Shown piece after piece: positions 52,601 through 64,000 of a stretch of 64,000 nt of DNA; within the stretch, counting starts at the first letter, position 1; each line of letters opens with the position of its first letter. The notes under the pieces are model-generated. The model searched no databases and had not been told where the DNA came from. It worked only from the letters and a program-made list of their open reading frames with translations. The stretch covers positions 21,502,658 to 21,566,657 of the forward strand of contig NC_080048.1 of the NCBI RefSeq assembly GCF_026212465.1, written 5' to 3'. A program made the translations under genes and the position numbers. This DNA comes from Amaranthus tricolor. Its lineage: Eukaryota; Streptophyta; Magnoliopsida; Caryophyllales; Amaranthaceae.

Positions 52601-55600
52601 CAGCTCAAACTTGGTTTACTTTGCACGAATTTTGGCACACAATACTACTTGGTATATATTGTTGTGTTGAAGTGGTTAGAAAAAATCGTAGTCATATGCT
52701 AGAAATTACGTGCGAAGTTGCGATTTTATGTGTTTTTATGCTTTTTTGTTTTTGCACGAAATTATGCACACAACACTACTTGTATAAATTATTGTGTTTA
52801 AGTGGTTAGAAATTAATATCATAGTTATATGCTTGAAAGTACGTGTTAAGTTGCGATATTATAGGTTTTTAAGTGTTTTTGGCACTTTCGCGCGTAAAGT
52901 ATCTCAAACTTGGTTTATTTTGCACTAAAGTTGGCACACAACGCTATTTGGTTTATATTATTGTCTTTTCGTGGTTAGAATTGAATATCATAGTCATATG
53001 CTAGAAATTACGTGTTTAGTGTTGATTTTATGCGTTTTAAAGCCTTTTTGGGACTTTCGCGCATAAAGTAGCTTAAACATGGTTTGTTTTGCACGAAACA
53101 TTGCACACAACAAATTTTGGTATATATTAATGTATTAAAGTGGTTAGAATGGAAAATCATAGTCATATGATAGAAATTACGTGTTAAGTTGCGATTTTTT
53201 GGGTATTTATGCTTTTTTGGCACTTTCGCGCATAAAATAGCTCAAACATTGTTTGTTTTTGCACGAAACTTAACAAACAACACTATTGGTATAAACTATT
53301 ATGTTGAAGTGATTATAATTGAATATCATTGTTATATGCTTGAAAGTACGTGTTAAGTTGCGATATTATGGGTTGTTAAGTGTTTTTGGCACTCTCGAGA
53401 GTAAAGGAGTTCAAACTTGGTTTTTTTGCACGAAAGTAAGCACATAACACAACTTGGTTTATATTATTGTGTTTACGTGGTTAGAATTGAATATCATAGT
53501 CATATGCTAGAAATTACGTGTTTAATGTTGATTTTATGCGTTTTTAAGCCTTTTTGGCACTTTCGCGCATAAAGTAGCTCAAACTTGGTTTGTTTTGAAT
53601 GAAACTTTGCACAGAACACAATTTGGTATATATTATTGTATTGAAGTGGTTAGAATGGAAAATCATAGTCATATGCTAGAAGTTACGTGTTAAGTTGCGA
53701 TTTTATGGGTATTTATGCTTTTTTGGCACTTTCGCGCATAAAGTAGCTCAAACATTGTTTGGTTTTGCACGATACTTTGCAAACAACACTATTGGTATAA
53801 ATTATTGTGTTGCAGTTGTTAGAATTGAATATCATAGTTATATGCTTGAAAGTACATGTTACGTTGCGATTTTATGGGTTACTAAGTGTTTTTGGCACTC
53901 TTGCAAGTAAAGGATATCAAACTTGGTTTGTTTTGAACAAAAGTTGGCACACAACACGATTTGGTTTATATTATTGTGTTTACGTGGTTAGAAATGAATA
54001 TTATAGTAGCTCAAACATGGTTTGTTTTGCACAAAACTTGGCACACAACACAATTTGGTATATATTATTTGTATTTAAGTGGTTAGAATGGAACATCAAA
54101 GTCATATGTTAGAAATTACGTGTTAAGTTGCGATTTTATGGGTTTTTAAACTTTTATGGCACTTTCGCGCCAAAAGTAGCTCAAACTTGGTTTATTTTGC
54201 ACGAAATTTGGCACACAATACTACTTGGTATATATTGTTGTGTTGAAGTTGTTAGAAAAAATCATAGTCATATGCTAGAAATTACGTATTAAGTTTCGAT
54301 TTTATGCGTTTTTATGCTTTTTTGGCACTTTCGCGCATAAAGTAGCTCAACATTTGTTTGTTTTTGCACGAAACTTTGCACACAACACTATTTGTATAAA
54401 TTATTGTGTTGAAGTGTTTAGAATTGAATATCATAGTTATATGCTTGAAAGTATGTGTTAAGTTGTGATTTTATGGGTTTTTATGTGTTTTTGGCACTTT
54501 CGCGCGTAAAGTATCTTAAACTTGTTTGTTTTGCACAAAAGTTGGCACACAATGCTATTTGGTTTATATTATTGTGTTTACGTAGTTAGAATAGATTAAC
54601 ATAGTCATATGCTAGAAATAACGTGTTTAGTGTTGATTTTATGCGTTTTTAATCCTTTTTGGCACTTTCGCGCATAAAGTAGCTCAAACTTGGTTTGTTT
54701 TGCACGAAACTTAGCACACAACACAATTTGGTATATATTATTGAATTAAAGTGGTTAGAATAGAAAATCGTAGTCATATGCTAGAAATTACGTATTAAGT
54801 TGCGATTTATTGGGTATTTATGCTTTTTTGGCACTTGCGCCCATAAAGTAGCTCAAACATTGTTTGTTTTTGCACAAAACTTAACAAACAACACTATTGG
54901 TATAAACTATTGTGCTGAAGTGGTTAGTATAGAATTTGCGATTCTATGGTTTTTTAAGTGTTTTTGGCACTCTCGCGCGTAAAAGAGCTAAAACTTTGTT
55001 TGTTTTGCACGAAATTTGGCACACAACACGATTTGGTTTATATTATTTTGTTTACGTGGTTAGAATTGAATATCATAGTCATATGCTAGAAATTACGTGT
55101 TTAGTGTTGATTTTATCCGATTTTAAGCCTTTTTGGCACTTTGGCACTACTCTATATATATTATTGTATTGAAGTGGTTAGAATGGAACAACATAGTCAT
55201 ATGCTAGAAATTACGTGTTAAGTTGCGATTTTATAGGTTTTTCAACTTTTATAGCACTTTCGCGCCTAAAGTAGCTCAAAGTTGATTTATTTTGCACGAA
55301 ATTTGGCACACAATACTACTTGGTATATATTGTTGTGTTGAAGTTGTTAAAAAATAATAGTCATATGCTAGAAATTACGTATTAAGTTGCGATTTTATGC
55401 GTTTTTATGCTTTTTTAGAACTTTCGCGCATAAAGTAGCTCAACTTTTGTTTGTTTTTGCACGAAACTTTGCACACAACACTATTGGTATAAATTATTGT
55501 GTTGAAGTGGTTAGAATTGAATATCATAGTTGTATGCTTGAAAGTATGTGTTAAGTTGCGATTTTATGGGTTTTTAAGTGTTTTTGGCACTTTCGCGCGT

Positions 55601-56509
55601 AAAGTAGCTCAAACTTGTTTCGTTTTGCACGAAAGTTGGCACACAACGCTATTTGGTTTATATTATTGTTTTTACGTGGTTAGAATTGAATATCAATTTC
55701 ATATTCTAGAAATTACGTGTTTAGTGTTGATTTTATGCGTTTTTATGCCTTTTTGGCACTTTCGCGTATAAAATATCTCAAACATGGTTTGTATCGCACG
55801 AAACTTTGCGCACAACACTATTTGCTATATATTATTGTATTGAAGTGGTTAGAATCGAAAATCATAGTCATATGCTTGAAATTACGTGTTAAGTTGCGAT
55901 TTTTTGAGTTTTTAAATTTTTATGGCACTTTCGCGCGTAAAGTAGCTCAAACTTGGTTTATTTTTCACGAAATCTGGCACACAATACTATTTGGTATACA
56001 TTGTTGTGTTGAAGTAGTTAGAATTCAAAATCATCTTCATATGCTAGAAATTACATGTTAAGTTTCAATTTAATGCGTTTTTATGCTTTTTTGGCACTTT
56101 CATGCATAAAGTAGCTCAAACTTTGTTTGTTTTTGCACGAAACTTGGCACACAACACTATTGGTACAAATTATTGTGTTGAACTGGTTAGAATTTAATAT
56201 CATAGTTATATGCTTGAAAGTACGTGTTAAGTTGCGATTTTATGGCTTTTTAAGTGATTTTGGCACTTTCGCGCGTAATGTAGCTCAAATTTGGTTTGTT
56301 TTGCACGAAAGTGTGCACACAACACTATTTGGTTTATATTAATGTGTTTACGTGGTTAGAATTGAATATCATAGTCATATGCATGAAATTACGTGTGTAA
56401 TTCAGATTTTATGCGTTTTTAAGTTTTCTTGGCACTTTCGGACATAAAGTAGCTCAAACTGGGTTTGTTTTGCACGAAACTTGGCTCACAACACTATTTG
56501 GTATATATT

Positions 56510-57150
56510 ATTATGTTGAAGTGTTTAGAATTGAAAATCATAGTCATATGCTAGAAATTACGTGTTAATTTGCGATATTATGAGTTTTTAAGTGTATTTT
56601 TGCACTTTCGCGCATAAAGTAGCTCAAACTTGGTTTGTTTTGCAGGAAACCTTGTACACAACACTATTTTCTATATATTATTGTGTTGAACTGGTTAGAA
56701 TTGATAATCTTTGTCATATGCTAGAAATTACGCGTTAAGTTGCGAATTTATTAGTGTTTATGCCTTTTTGGCACTTTCTCGCATAAAGTAGCTCAAACTT
56801 GGTTCGTTTTGCACGAAACTTGGCACACAACATTATTTGGTATATATTATTATGTTGAAGTGGTTAGAATTGAAAATCATAGTCATATGCTAGAAATTAT
56901 GTGTTAATTAGCCATTAAATGGGTTTTTATGTGTTTTGTGGCACTTTCACGCATAAAGTAGCTCAAACCTTGTTTGGTTTGAACGAAACTTTGCGACAAC
57001 ACTATTTTTTATATGTTCTTGTGTTGAGGTGGTTAGAATTGAAAATCATAGTCATATGCAAGAAATTACGTGTTAAGTTGCCATTTTATGGGTTTTAAGT
57101 GTTTTTAGCACTTTCGCGCATAAAGTAGCTCAAAGTTGGTTTGTTTTGCA
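56510..57150 (+). repeat. Local duplication in family C, copy 1
   Basis: Shares private variants with 58250-58900: gcaggaaaccttgtac, gataatctttgtc, gcgaatttattagtg and acattatttgg, all in the same order. Confidence 0.8.
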
Positions 57151-58249
57151 CGAAACTTTTAACACAACACTATTTTGTATATATTATTGTTTTGAAGTGG
57201 TTAGCATTAAAAATCATAGTCATATGCTACAAATTACCTGTTAAGTTACGATTTTATGTGTTTTTAAGTGTTTTTGGCACTTTCTCGCGTAAAGTTTCTC
57301 AAACTTGGTTTGTTTTGCACGAAACCTTGTACACAACACCATTTTGTATAAATTATTGAGTTTAAGTGGGGAGAATTTAAAGTAGCTCAAACTTGGTTCG
57401 CTTTGAACGATACTTGGCACACAACACTATTTGGTACATATTATTATGTTTAAGTGGTTAGAATTGAAATTCATAGTCATATGCTAGAAATTTCGTGTTA
57501 AGTTCACATTTTATGGGTTTTTAAGTGTTTTTTTCACTTCCGCGCATGAAGTACCTCAAGCTTGGTTTTTTTTTTTTTACGAAATTTTGCACACAACACT
57601 ATTTGGTATACAATAATTTGTTGAAGTGGTTAGAATTGAAAATCATAGTCATATGCAAGAAATTACGTGTGAAGTTGCGATTTTCTGGGTTTTTAAGCCT
57701 TTTTAGCACTTTCGCGCATAAAGTAGCTCAAACATGGTTTGTTTTGCACGAAACTTGGCACGAAAATCGTAGTCATATTCTAGAAATTATGTGTTATGTT
57801 GCGATTTTATGAATTTCTAAGCTTTTTTTGCATTTTCGCGCATAAAGTAGCTTAAACTCAAACATTGTTTGTTTTGCACAAAACTTTTCATACAACAGTA
57901 TTGGTATAAATTATTGTCTTGAAGTGGTTAAAATTGAATATCATAATTATATGCTAGAAATGACGTGTTAAGCTGTGATTTTATGAGTTTTTAAGGGTTT
58001 TTGGCACTTTCACGCGTAAAGTAGCTCAAAGTTGGTTTGTTTTGCACAAAACCTTGTACACAACACTATTTTGTGTATATTTTTGTGTTGAAGTGGGTAG
58101 AATTGAAAATCTTTTTCATATGCTAGAAATAAGGCGTTAAGTTGCGAATTTATTGGTGTTTATGCCTTTTTAGCACTTTCTCGCATAATGTAGCTCAAAC
58201 TTGGTTTGTTTTGCACGAAAATTGGCACACATCACTATTTGGTATATAT

Positions 58250-58900
58250 TATTATGTTGAAGTGTTTAGAATTGAAAATCATAGTCAATGCTAGAAATTA
58301 CGTGTTAATTTGCGATATTATGAGTTTTTAAGTGTATTTTTGCACTTTCGCGCATAAAGTAGCTCAAACTTGGGTTTTTTTTTGCAGGAAACCTTGTACA
58401 CAACACTATTTTCTATATATTATTGTGTTGAACTGGGTAGAATTGATAATCTTTGTCATATGCTAGAAATTACGCGTTAAGTTGCGAATTTATTAGTGTT
58501 TATGCCTTTTTGGCACTTTCTCGCATAAAGTAGCTCAAACTTGGTTCGTTTTGCACGAAACTTGGCACACAACATTATTTGGTATAAATTATTATGTTGA
58601 AGTGGTTAGAATTGAAAATCATAGTCATATGCTAGAAATTATGTGTTAATTAGCCATTTTATGGGTTTTTATGTGTTTTGTGGCACTTTCACGCATAAAG
58701 TAGCTCAAACCTTGTTTGGTTTGCACGAAACTTTGCGCACAACACTATTTAGTATATGTTATTGTGTTGAGGTGGTTAGAATTGAAAATCATAGTCATAT
58801 GCAAGAAATTACGTGTTGAGTTGCCATTTTATGGGTTTTAAGTGTTTTTAGCACTTTCGCGCATAAAGTAGCTCAAAGTTGGTTTTTTTTGCACGAAACT
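58250..58900 (+). repeat. Local duplication in family C, copy 2
   Basis: Copy of 56510-57150 at an offset near 1740 bp, with small indels such as catagtcaatgctag for catagtcatatgctag. Confidence 0.8.
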
Positions 58901-59385
58901 TTGCACACAACACTATTTGGTATATATTAATTTTTTAAAGTGGTTAGAACTGAATATCATAGTTATATGCTAGAAGTTACGTGTTAAGTTGCGATTTTAT
59001 CGGTTTTTAAGTGTTTTTTGCACTTTCATGCGTAAAGTAGCTCAAAGTTGGTTTGTTTTGCACAAAACATTGTACACAACACTATTTTGTATATATTATT
59101 GTGTTGAAGTGGGTAGAATTCAAAATCTTTGTCATATGCTAGAAATTAGGCGTTTAGTTTTGAATTTATTGGTGTTTATGCCTTTTCGGCACTTTCTCGC
59201 ATAAAGTAGCTCAAACTTCGTTCATTTTGCACGAAACTTGGCACCTAACACTATTTGGAATATATTATTATGTTGAAGGTGTTAGAATTTAAAATCATAG
59301 TCATGTCCTAGAAATTACGTGTTAATTTTCTAATTTATGGGTTTTTAAGTGTTTTTGGCACTTTCGCACATGAAGTACAAACTTG

Positions 59386-59660
59386 CGCTAGTGGAAAAAA
59401 ATGTATTTGCTGCAGTTTTTGTGTATTCGCAGCAATAAATAGGAAAGTGAATTAGAAAAAAAAAACACTAATTGCTGCGGTTTTCCATTTGACCGCAGCA
59501 AATAACGCTTCACAATACATTTATTACTTCGGTTTTGCTTGAACCGCAGCAAATAACTCTTCACAAAAATATTAATTGCTCTGGTTTAGCTGAAACCGCA
59601 GCAAATAACCCTTCACAAATTTTCTAATTGCTCCGGTTTTTTTTAAACCGCAGCAAATGA
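59386..59660 (+). repeat. CACTA terminal motif and subterminal hairpin repeats (second element)
   Basis: Units with arms TTGCTGCGGTTT and AAACCGCAGCAA lie at about 59406-59435, 59470-59502, 59523-59552, 59574-59606 and 59625-59658, spaced roughly 50 bp apart. Left arms are often mutated (tgcagttt, tacttcgg, tgctctgg, tgctccgg), while right arms stay nearly constant. Confidence 0.85.
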
Positions 59661-59724
59661 CCGTTGGACAAATTTTCTTAAAAACCCGCCAGTTTCTTTT
59701 TTCACAAAACCCTTCACAAATACG

Positions 59725-59731
59725 TATAAAA
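59725..59731 (+). promoter_or_regulatory. Candidate TATA box of the CACTA transposase gene
   Basis: TATAAAA follows the subterminal repeats and precedes a pyrimidine-rich leader, consistent with the transposase promoter. Confidence 0.55.
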
Positions 59732-60475
59732 TACACTTTGCTTTGTTCTCTCAAACGAACCCATTGAAAAAACGCTTCATCTTCATCTTCATTTGCTTTG
59801 TTTCTCTTCTTCATCTTCACAAACGTACGTATATGATTAAGCATCAAGATTTGTGTTCGTTTCTTGTGTTCATCTTCATTTTCACAAACCCAGAAATCAA
59901 TTTTCGTCTTGTTCATCATTCTTGCTGCTGTTCTTCTTCACAAAAGGTTTCTGAAGGTAAATCCTTGCTGCTGTTCTTGTTCATCATCATCATCATTCTT
60001 CAGTCATACTTAATGTGAATGGGATGTACGTGGCATAATGATAAAAATAAATGATAATAATAACATACATGATGCCTTAAAAATCACCTCTTTGTTCTAG
60101 TTTTTTTACCGTCATCATGAGTTGAAAATCAATTAATATCACAAAAATAAAAGACAAAAATTCATCTTCAAAACTCACGAATTAAGGTATTATTTCTCTT
60201 TTAAATTACAATACATACGAAAAACCTTTAAAATGTGGTTTGTTAATCTACTGTATATAAAAAATCTTCAAAACTGAAAGGTCTTGTTCATCTAATATTG
60301 CTTTAAAAATCTACTGCATGCGAATTATTATTATATTTCTCTTTTTAATGTGCTTTGCATACGAATAATTCTTCTACTGCATACGAATTATTCTTCTACT
60401 GCATACGAATTATGAAAATTAGTGCTAATTAATTGTTTTTTCTTTGTAGATTATTACATCACCCACGAAATCAAG

Positions 60476-60880
60476 GTAATTTCTATTTGTTTTGTAAATT
60501 TGCAAGTTTATATTTTTATTGTTTCACTTGTAATTTAGTAATTTAGTTAAAAATGTGATTTGTTAATTAATTATTTGCATATTTAATAATTATTTGTGAA
60601 TGTGGTTTGTGTGTGGTTTGTTAATTATTTGCATATTTTGTTAAAAATGTGGTTTGTTATTATACTTGTCTTTAGTTATTAGAATGAGAATACTTATATT
60701 TCTAAGGTTAAATGATTTAGTTTTATTATTTATATTTTGAATGTTATATTTCTAAGGTTATACAATGTTAATTATTCAAAGTATATTTTTTTAGGGTTAA
60801 ATATGTTAGTTAGAAATAATTATATATGTTTAAAAGCTGTGTATTAATTTGGTTTTTAATCAATTGATCACACTAATTAG
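60476..60880 (+). other. Probable intron just before the transposase start codon
   Basis: Donor tcaag/gtaatt and acceptor cactaattag/g enclose an AT-rich 405-bp segment; the ATG at 60882 lies one base after the acceptor. An acceptor at 60448-60449 (tttctttgtag) suggests a further upstream leader intron. Otherwise 59740-60475 is AT-rich leader with no convincing gene. Confidence 0.5.
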
Positions 60881-60881
60881 G

Positions 60882-63800
60882 ATGACAAAAGATCGTTCTT
60901 GGATGTGTGGAAGCATTGAATTGTCGAAATTTATTGATTGCGTATCATTATTTTGTAGTATTGTGGTTGAACATCAAGATAGGACGGGGGGAGTTGGTTT
61001 TTATTGCCCATGTGTCAGTTGTGGCAATGTATCAATGGTAGATAGTGTTGATATCCTTAGGGAGCACATACTTCGACGTGGATTTAGGCCTCAATATCAT
61101 GTTTGGGTTTCTCATGGTGAGGAGGGAGTTTACAAAGAGAAAAGTGTTGTTGAGGACGTCAATAATGTGGCCGATGTCAATGAGGATGTAGTAGATCATG
61201 TTTATGGGTATGAGACAGATGAAGAGAATGTCTATGAGGATGTGGATCGTGTTCATGAGATGATGGAGGGAGTCGAGGATGAGTTAGGAAAACGTCCTCG
61301 TGTTTTTGACTTGTTGACAGAGGCTTCTCAAAAGCCTTTGTACCTTGGATGTACATAGTTCACCAAACTAACAGCAGTGTTTACAATTTTCAACATTAAG
61401 TCAAAGTTTAATTGGAGTGACGCTAGTTTACAATGTTCTTAGAAGCGTTAGGTGAGATGCTTCCTGAGGGAAATGAACTTCCAAAGTCGACATATTATGC
61501 CAACTGTCCTTTCGGCTTAGAGTACCAGAAGATTCATGTGTGTCCGAATGATAGTGTGTTGTATCGAAATGAAAACGAGAACTTAGAAGAGTGTCATAGG
61601 TGTGGGTTATTGCGCTACAAGCGTAAAGGGGCTCGGGATGCCAAAGGGCCCCCGGCTAAGGTATTGTGGTATCTTCCAATAATACCTAGATTCAAGCGCT
61701 TTTTTTCTATAAAGAAAGATGCGTTAAAATTGAGGTGGCATGCAGATAGGGTGAAGAAAGGTCACTTGCTCACACATCCATCTGATTCTCCGGAGTGCAA
61801 GAGTATTGATAGGTTGCATAAGACTTTTGGGGATGAGGTTCGTAATTTAAGGCTCGGACTGTGTACGGATGGAATGAACCCATTCGGCAATCTTAGTTCT
61901 CAACATAGTACTTTGCCGGTACTTTTAGTGATCTATAATTTCCCACCTTGGTTGTGTATGAAGCGTAAGTACATAATTCTTTCGCTTCTTATGACATAGA
62001 TGTGTATCTGCACCTCTCGTTGAGGATTTGAAAAAGATGTGGGATGAAGGTGTTTCAGTGTTTGATGCATATGCTAATCAGGAGTTCACCTTGCGTGCAA
62101 TGCTTTTATGCACCGTTAATGATTTTCCGGCATATAGCAACTTATCGGGGTATAAGAATAAAGGGAAGAAAGCATGCCCAATATGTATCGATGACAAGGA
62201 ATCCACATGGATTCCTAAGTGCAAACACATATTCATGCACCATCGAAAGTTCCTCCCACGAGACCACCAATATCGTAAGAAGAAGAAGTTGTCCAACGGG
62301 GAGGTTGAGGACCATGTAGCTCGTCGACCGTTAACCGATTATGAGGTTTATGAACTGGTTAAGGGAGTTGAGACTGTATTTGGTAAAACGGTGCAACTGT
62401 AAGGGGGTGAAGACCGATTATGGAAAAAAGAATCAATCTTTTGGAAGATTCCATATTGGAGAGATCTACAGGTTACGCATTGTCTTGACGTTATTCATAT
62501 AGAGAAAAATGTAGGCGATGCCATACTCGGGACTCTCATGAACATTCTGGGTAAGACAAAGGATGTTAGGGCCGTGCGAGATTGGTTTGAATGTAAGGGT
62601 CTTCGTCCGGATTTGTGGGCACATGTTAAGGTGAGTAAGAAAAGAAATAGAGCTGATGAAGTTGGTGGTAGTAAGAAGAAGATGAGTAATGACAAAGTTT
62701 ATTTGCCTCCAGCTTGCTACAAATTGTCCAAAGTAGAGAAGCGGACATTTTGTGAGTGTTTGTATGGCATTAAGGTTCCGTCTGGGTACTCATCCAACAT
62801 GAAGAGATTTGTGAGCCTAAATGGTGAGCTGAAGTTGGAAAGCATGAAATCTCACGATTGCCATGTAATGATGCAAGTGTTCTTACCAATTGCAATCCGT
62901 GGAATACTGCCAAAACATGTGAGATATGCTATTACCGAGCTATGTTCGTTCTTCAACACAATTTGTAGTAAAGTTCTTGATCCCTTTAAACTTGATGCAC
63001 TTCAAGTCGACGTGATCGTAACTTTGTGGAAGTTGGAGATGTATTTTCCACCTTCTTTCTTTGACAAAATTGTTCATCTTATTGTCCATCTCGTTTGTGA
63101 GATCAAGCTTTTGGGTCCAGTATTTTTAAGGTGGTGTTATCCTTTTGAAAGACACATGGGTGTTTTACAAAACAAGGTGAGTAATCCAGCACAACCCGAG
63201 GGGAGTATGATTCAAGGCACTGTGAGCGATGAGATTAGTAACTTTATAGCCGAGTATTTGGCCATGGCAACGCCTATTGGACTTCCCACCTCTAGACATG
63301 AAGGAAGGCTTGAAGGAAAAGGAAAAATTGGCTCCAAATCGGTCACACCTCCTTGAGAAAGCCTTCTACAAGCACACTTGTATGTGTTGCATCATATTCC
63401 GAAAGTTCATCCTTTTTTGAGTGAGCATTTTGATATATTGCGCGTAAAACATCCTTCTAAAGGGGATAGGGCATTGATGCAGTTGCAGAACAAGACGTTT
63501 ATTAATTGGTTTCATAATCGAGTAATATGCGAAGAACTCAAGGGTGTATCCGAAATTGTTATGTGGTTAGCTTTTGGTCTGTGAGTTTCAACAAATATGA
63601 GGGCTACGATGTAAATGGCTTCACATTGTGGACTGAGGGTCAAGACAAGAAGCCATCGTATCTACAGAATAGTGGGGTTTCTATTTTGGTGTCATCTACA
63701 TTTTACGCGAGTGCGAAGCATCAAGCGCCGGTTGATGCTAAATTGGTATACTACCGGCGGGTACATGAAATATGGGAGCTTTACTACTCTACTTTCATTA

Positions 63801-64000
63801 TTGGTTTTTATAAATGTAAGTGGGTAGATAATAATCGACGATGCATAAAAAATGACAACCCTTGTGGATTCACTCTTATAGACTTAGCTCGTTTGCGTGA
63901 TAGTGAGGAGCCATTCATACTAGCCACACAAGCCAAGCAAGTATTCCACATTGTAGACCCGTCTGATAAAAAATGGTCTATTGTTGTACCGGGAAAAAGA
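60882..64000 (+). pseudogene. TNP2-like CACTA transposase, decayed and partial at the right
   Basis: Start chosen at MTKDRSWM (60882), directly after a splice acceptor. Domains in order: Transpos_assoc-like (about 60888-61128; SWM, CPCVSCGN, HILRRGF, HGEEG); Transposase_21/TNP2 (about 61340-62600; MLPEGNELPKSTY, HVCPNDSVLYRNE, CHRCGLLRYKRK, LRLGLCTDGMNPFGN, PPWLCMK, FPAYSNLSGY, HHRKFLPRDH, DVIHIEKNVGDAILGTL); DUF4218-like (about 62847-63240; KSHDCHVMMQVFLPIAIRG, FPPSFFDKIVHLIVHLV, RWCYPFERHMG); DUF4216-like (63584-64000; YEGYDVNGFTLWT, YLQNSGVSIL, EPFILATQAKQVFHIVD). The protein would have catalysed cut-and-paste CACTA transposition in the nucleus. Damage: TAG at 61356-61358, frameshift near 61427, deletion plus frameshift near 61990-62028, TAA at 62400-62402, TGA at 63354-63356, stop and frame change at 63582-63584. 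Non-functional as it stands. Confidence 0.9.

Larger units (their letters stand above)
49686..59385 (+). repeat. Satellite array, family C (diverged, weakly ordered)
   Basis: The ~169-bp monomers continue, with many private changes and indels. Recurrent types are recognisable: one with gttgttagaaaaaatcatag (near 50860, 51490, 52676, 54250), one with ttgcttgaaagtacg, one with gtttacgtgg followed by gtgttgatttta, and one with gaatggaacatcatag. Their spacing is irregular, so a former HOR appears scrambled. From about 56510 to 58900 a local duplication with an offset near 1740 bp is present. No genes seen; short open frames are repeat translations. Confidence 0.92.
59386..64000 (+). mobile_element. 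CACTA (En/Spm-type) transposon, 5' part
   Basis: Starts at 59386 with CGCTAGTGGAAAAAAA, the family terminus with one A-to-G change (CACTA to CGCTA). Subterminal hairpin repeats follow, then a leader with a TATA box and probable introns, and a TNP2-like transposase pseudogene that runs past the window end. The left flank is diverged family-C satellite; the right end, target duplication and any second gene lie outside the window. Confidence 0.9.

Noticed and set aside
55717..56061. 114-residue open frame in family C
   Set aside because: It is the longest satellite frame, but it is only a read-through of two monomers that happen to lack stops; no domain or start context supports it.
59572..59919. 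115-residue minus-strand frame in the second CACTA leader
   Set aside because: It runs antisense across subterminal repeats and a pyrimidine-rich leader; its charged composition comes from the complement of ttcatc tracts.

Overview
The window looks like nuclear heterochromatin of a flowering plant. About 52 kb of the 64 kb is one AT-rich tandem satellite with a monomer near 169 bp, always in the same orientation. The rest is plant-type mobile DNA: a Cassandra TRIM carrying 5S-rRNA-like sequence in its LTRs, a probable 2.7 kb solo LTR, and two pieces of one CACTA (En/Spm-type) family. The monomer size and higher-order organisation fit a centromeric or pericentromeric satellite, but the sequence alone cannot show that CENH3 binds here. 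I do not recognise the species or the satellite. I see no host gene, tRNA, rRNA array or CRISPR.

Layout. 1-31529: satellite family A, a seven-monomer higher-order repeat (HOR) of about 1160 bp (six monomers of 169 bp and one of 146 bp), with nested duplications of 3086, 3476 and 1812 bp. A Cassandra element (27792-28448, minus orientation, 5-bp target duplication) lies within it. 31530-34257: probable solo LTR in minus orientation, flanked by a 5-bp duplication, with a minus-strand TATA box and a long (AT)n tract. 34258-39739: family A continues, increasingly rearranged and diverged. 39740-43265: 5' part of a CACTA element holding a decayed six-exon Ptta/En/Spm-type (Transposase_24-like) gene, cut off where satellite resumes. 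43266-44234: satellite, then a 100-N gap (44235-44334). 44335-49685: family B, a five-monomer HOR of about 847 bp. 49686-59385: family C, older, diverged and only locally ordered. 59386-64000: 5' end of a second CACTA element with the same terminus, followed by a TNP2-like transposase pseudogene that runs off the window.

There is no operon or pathway here. The two CACTA genes would have supplied transposition proteins; both carry stops and the transposase also has frameshifts. The most informative content is the record of satellite turnover: mosaic HORs, a microhomology-flanked 23-bp deletion fixed into the HOR, contraction variants, a recently homogenised island inside diverged sequence, and sharp transitions between HOR families. 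Nearly all short open frames inside the satellite are repeat translations, not genes.
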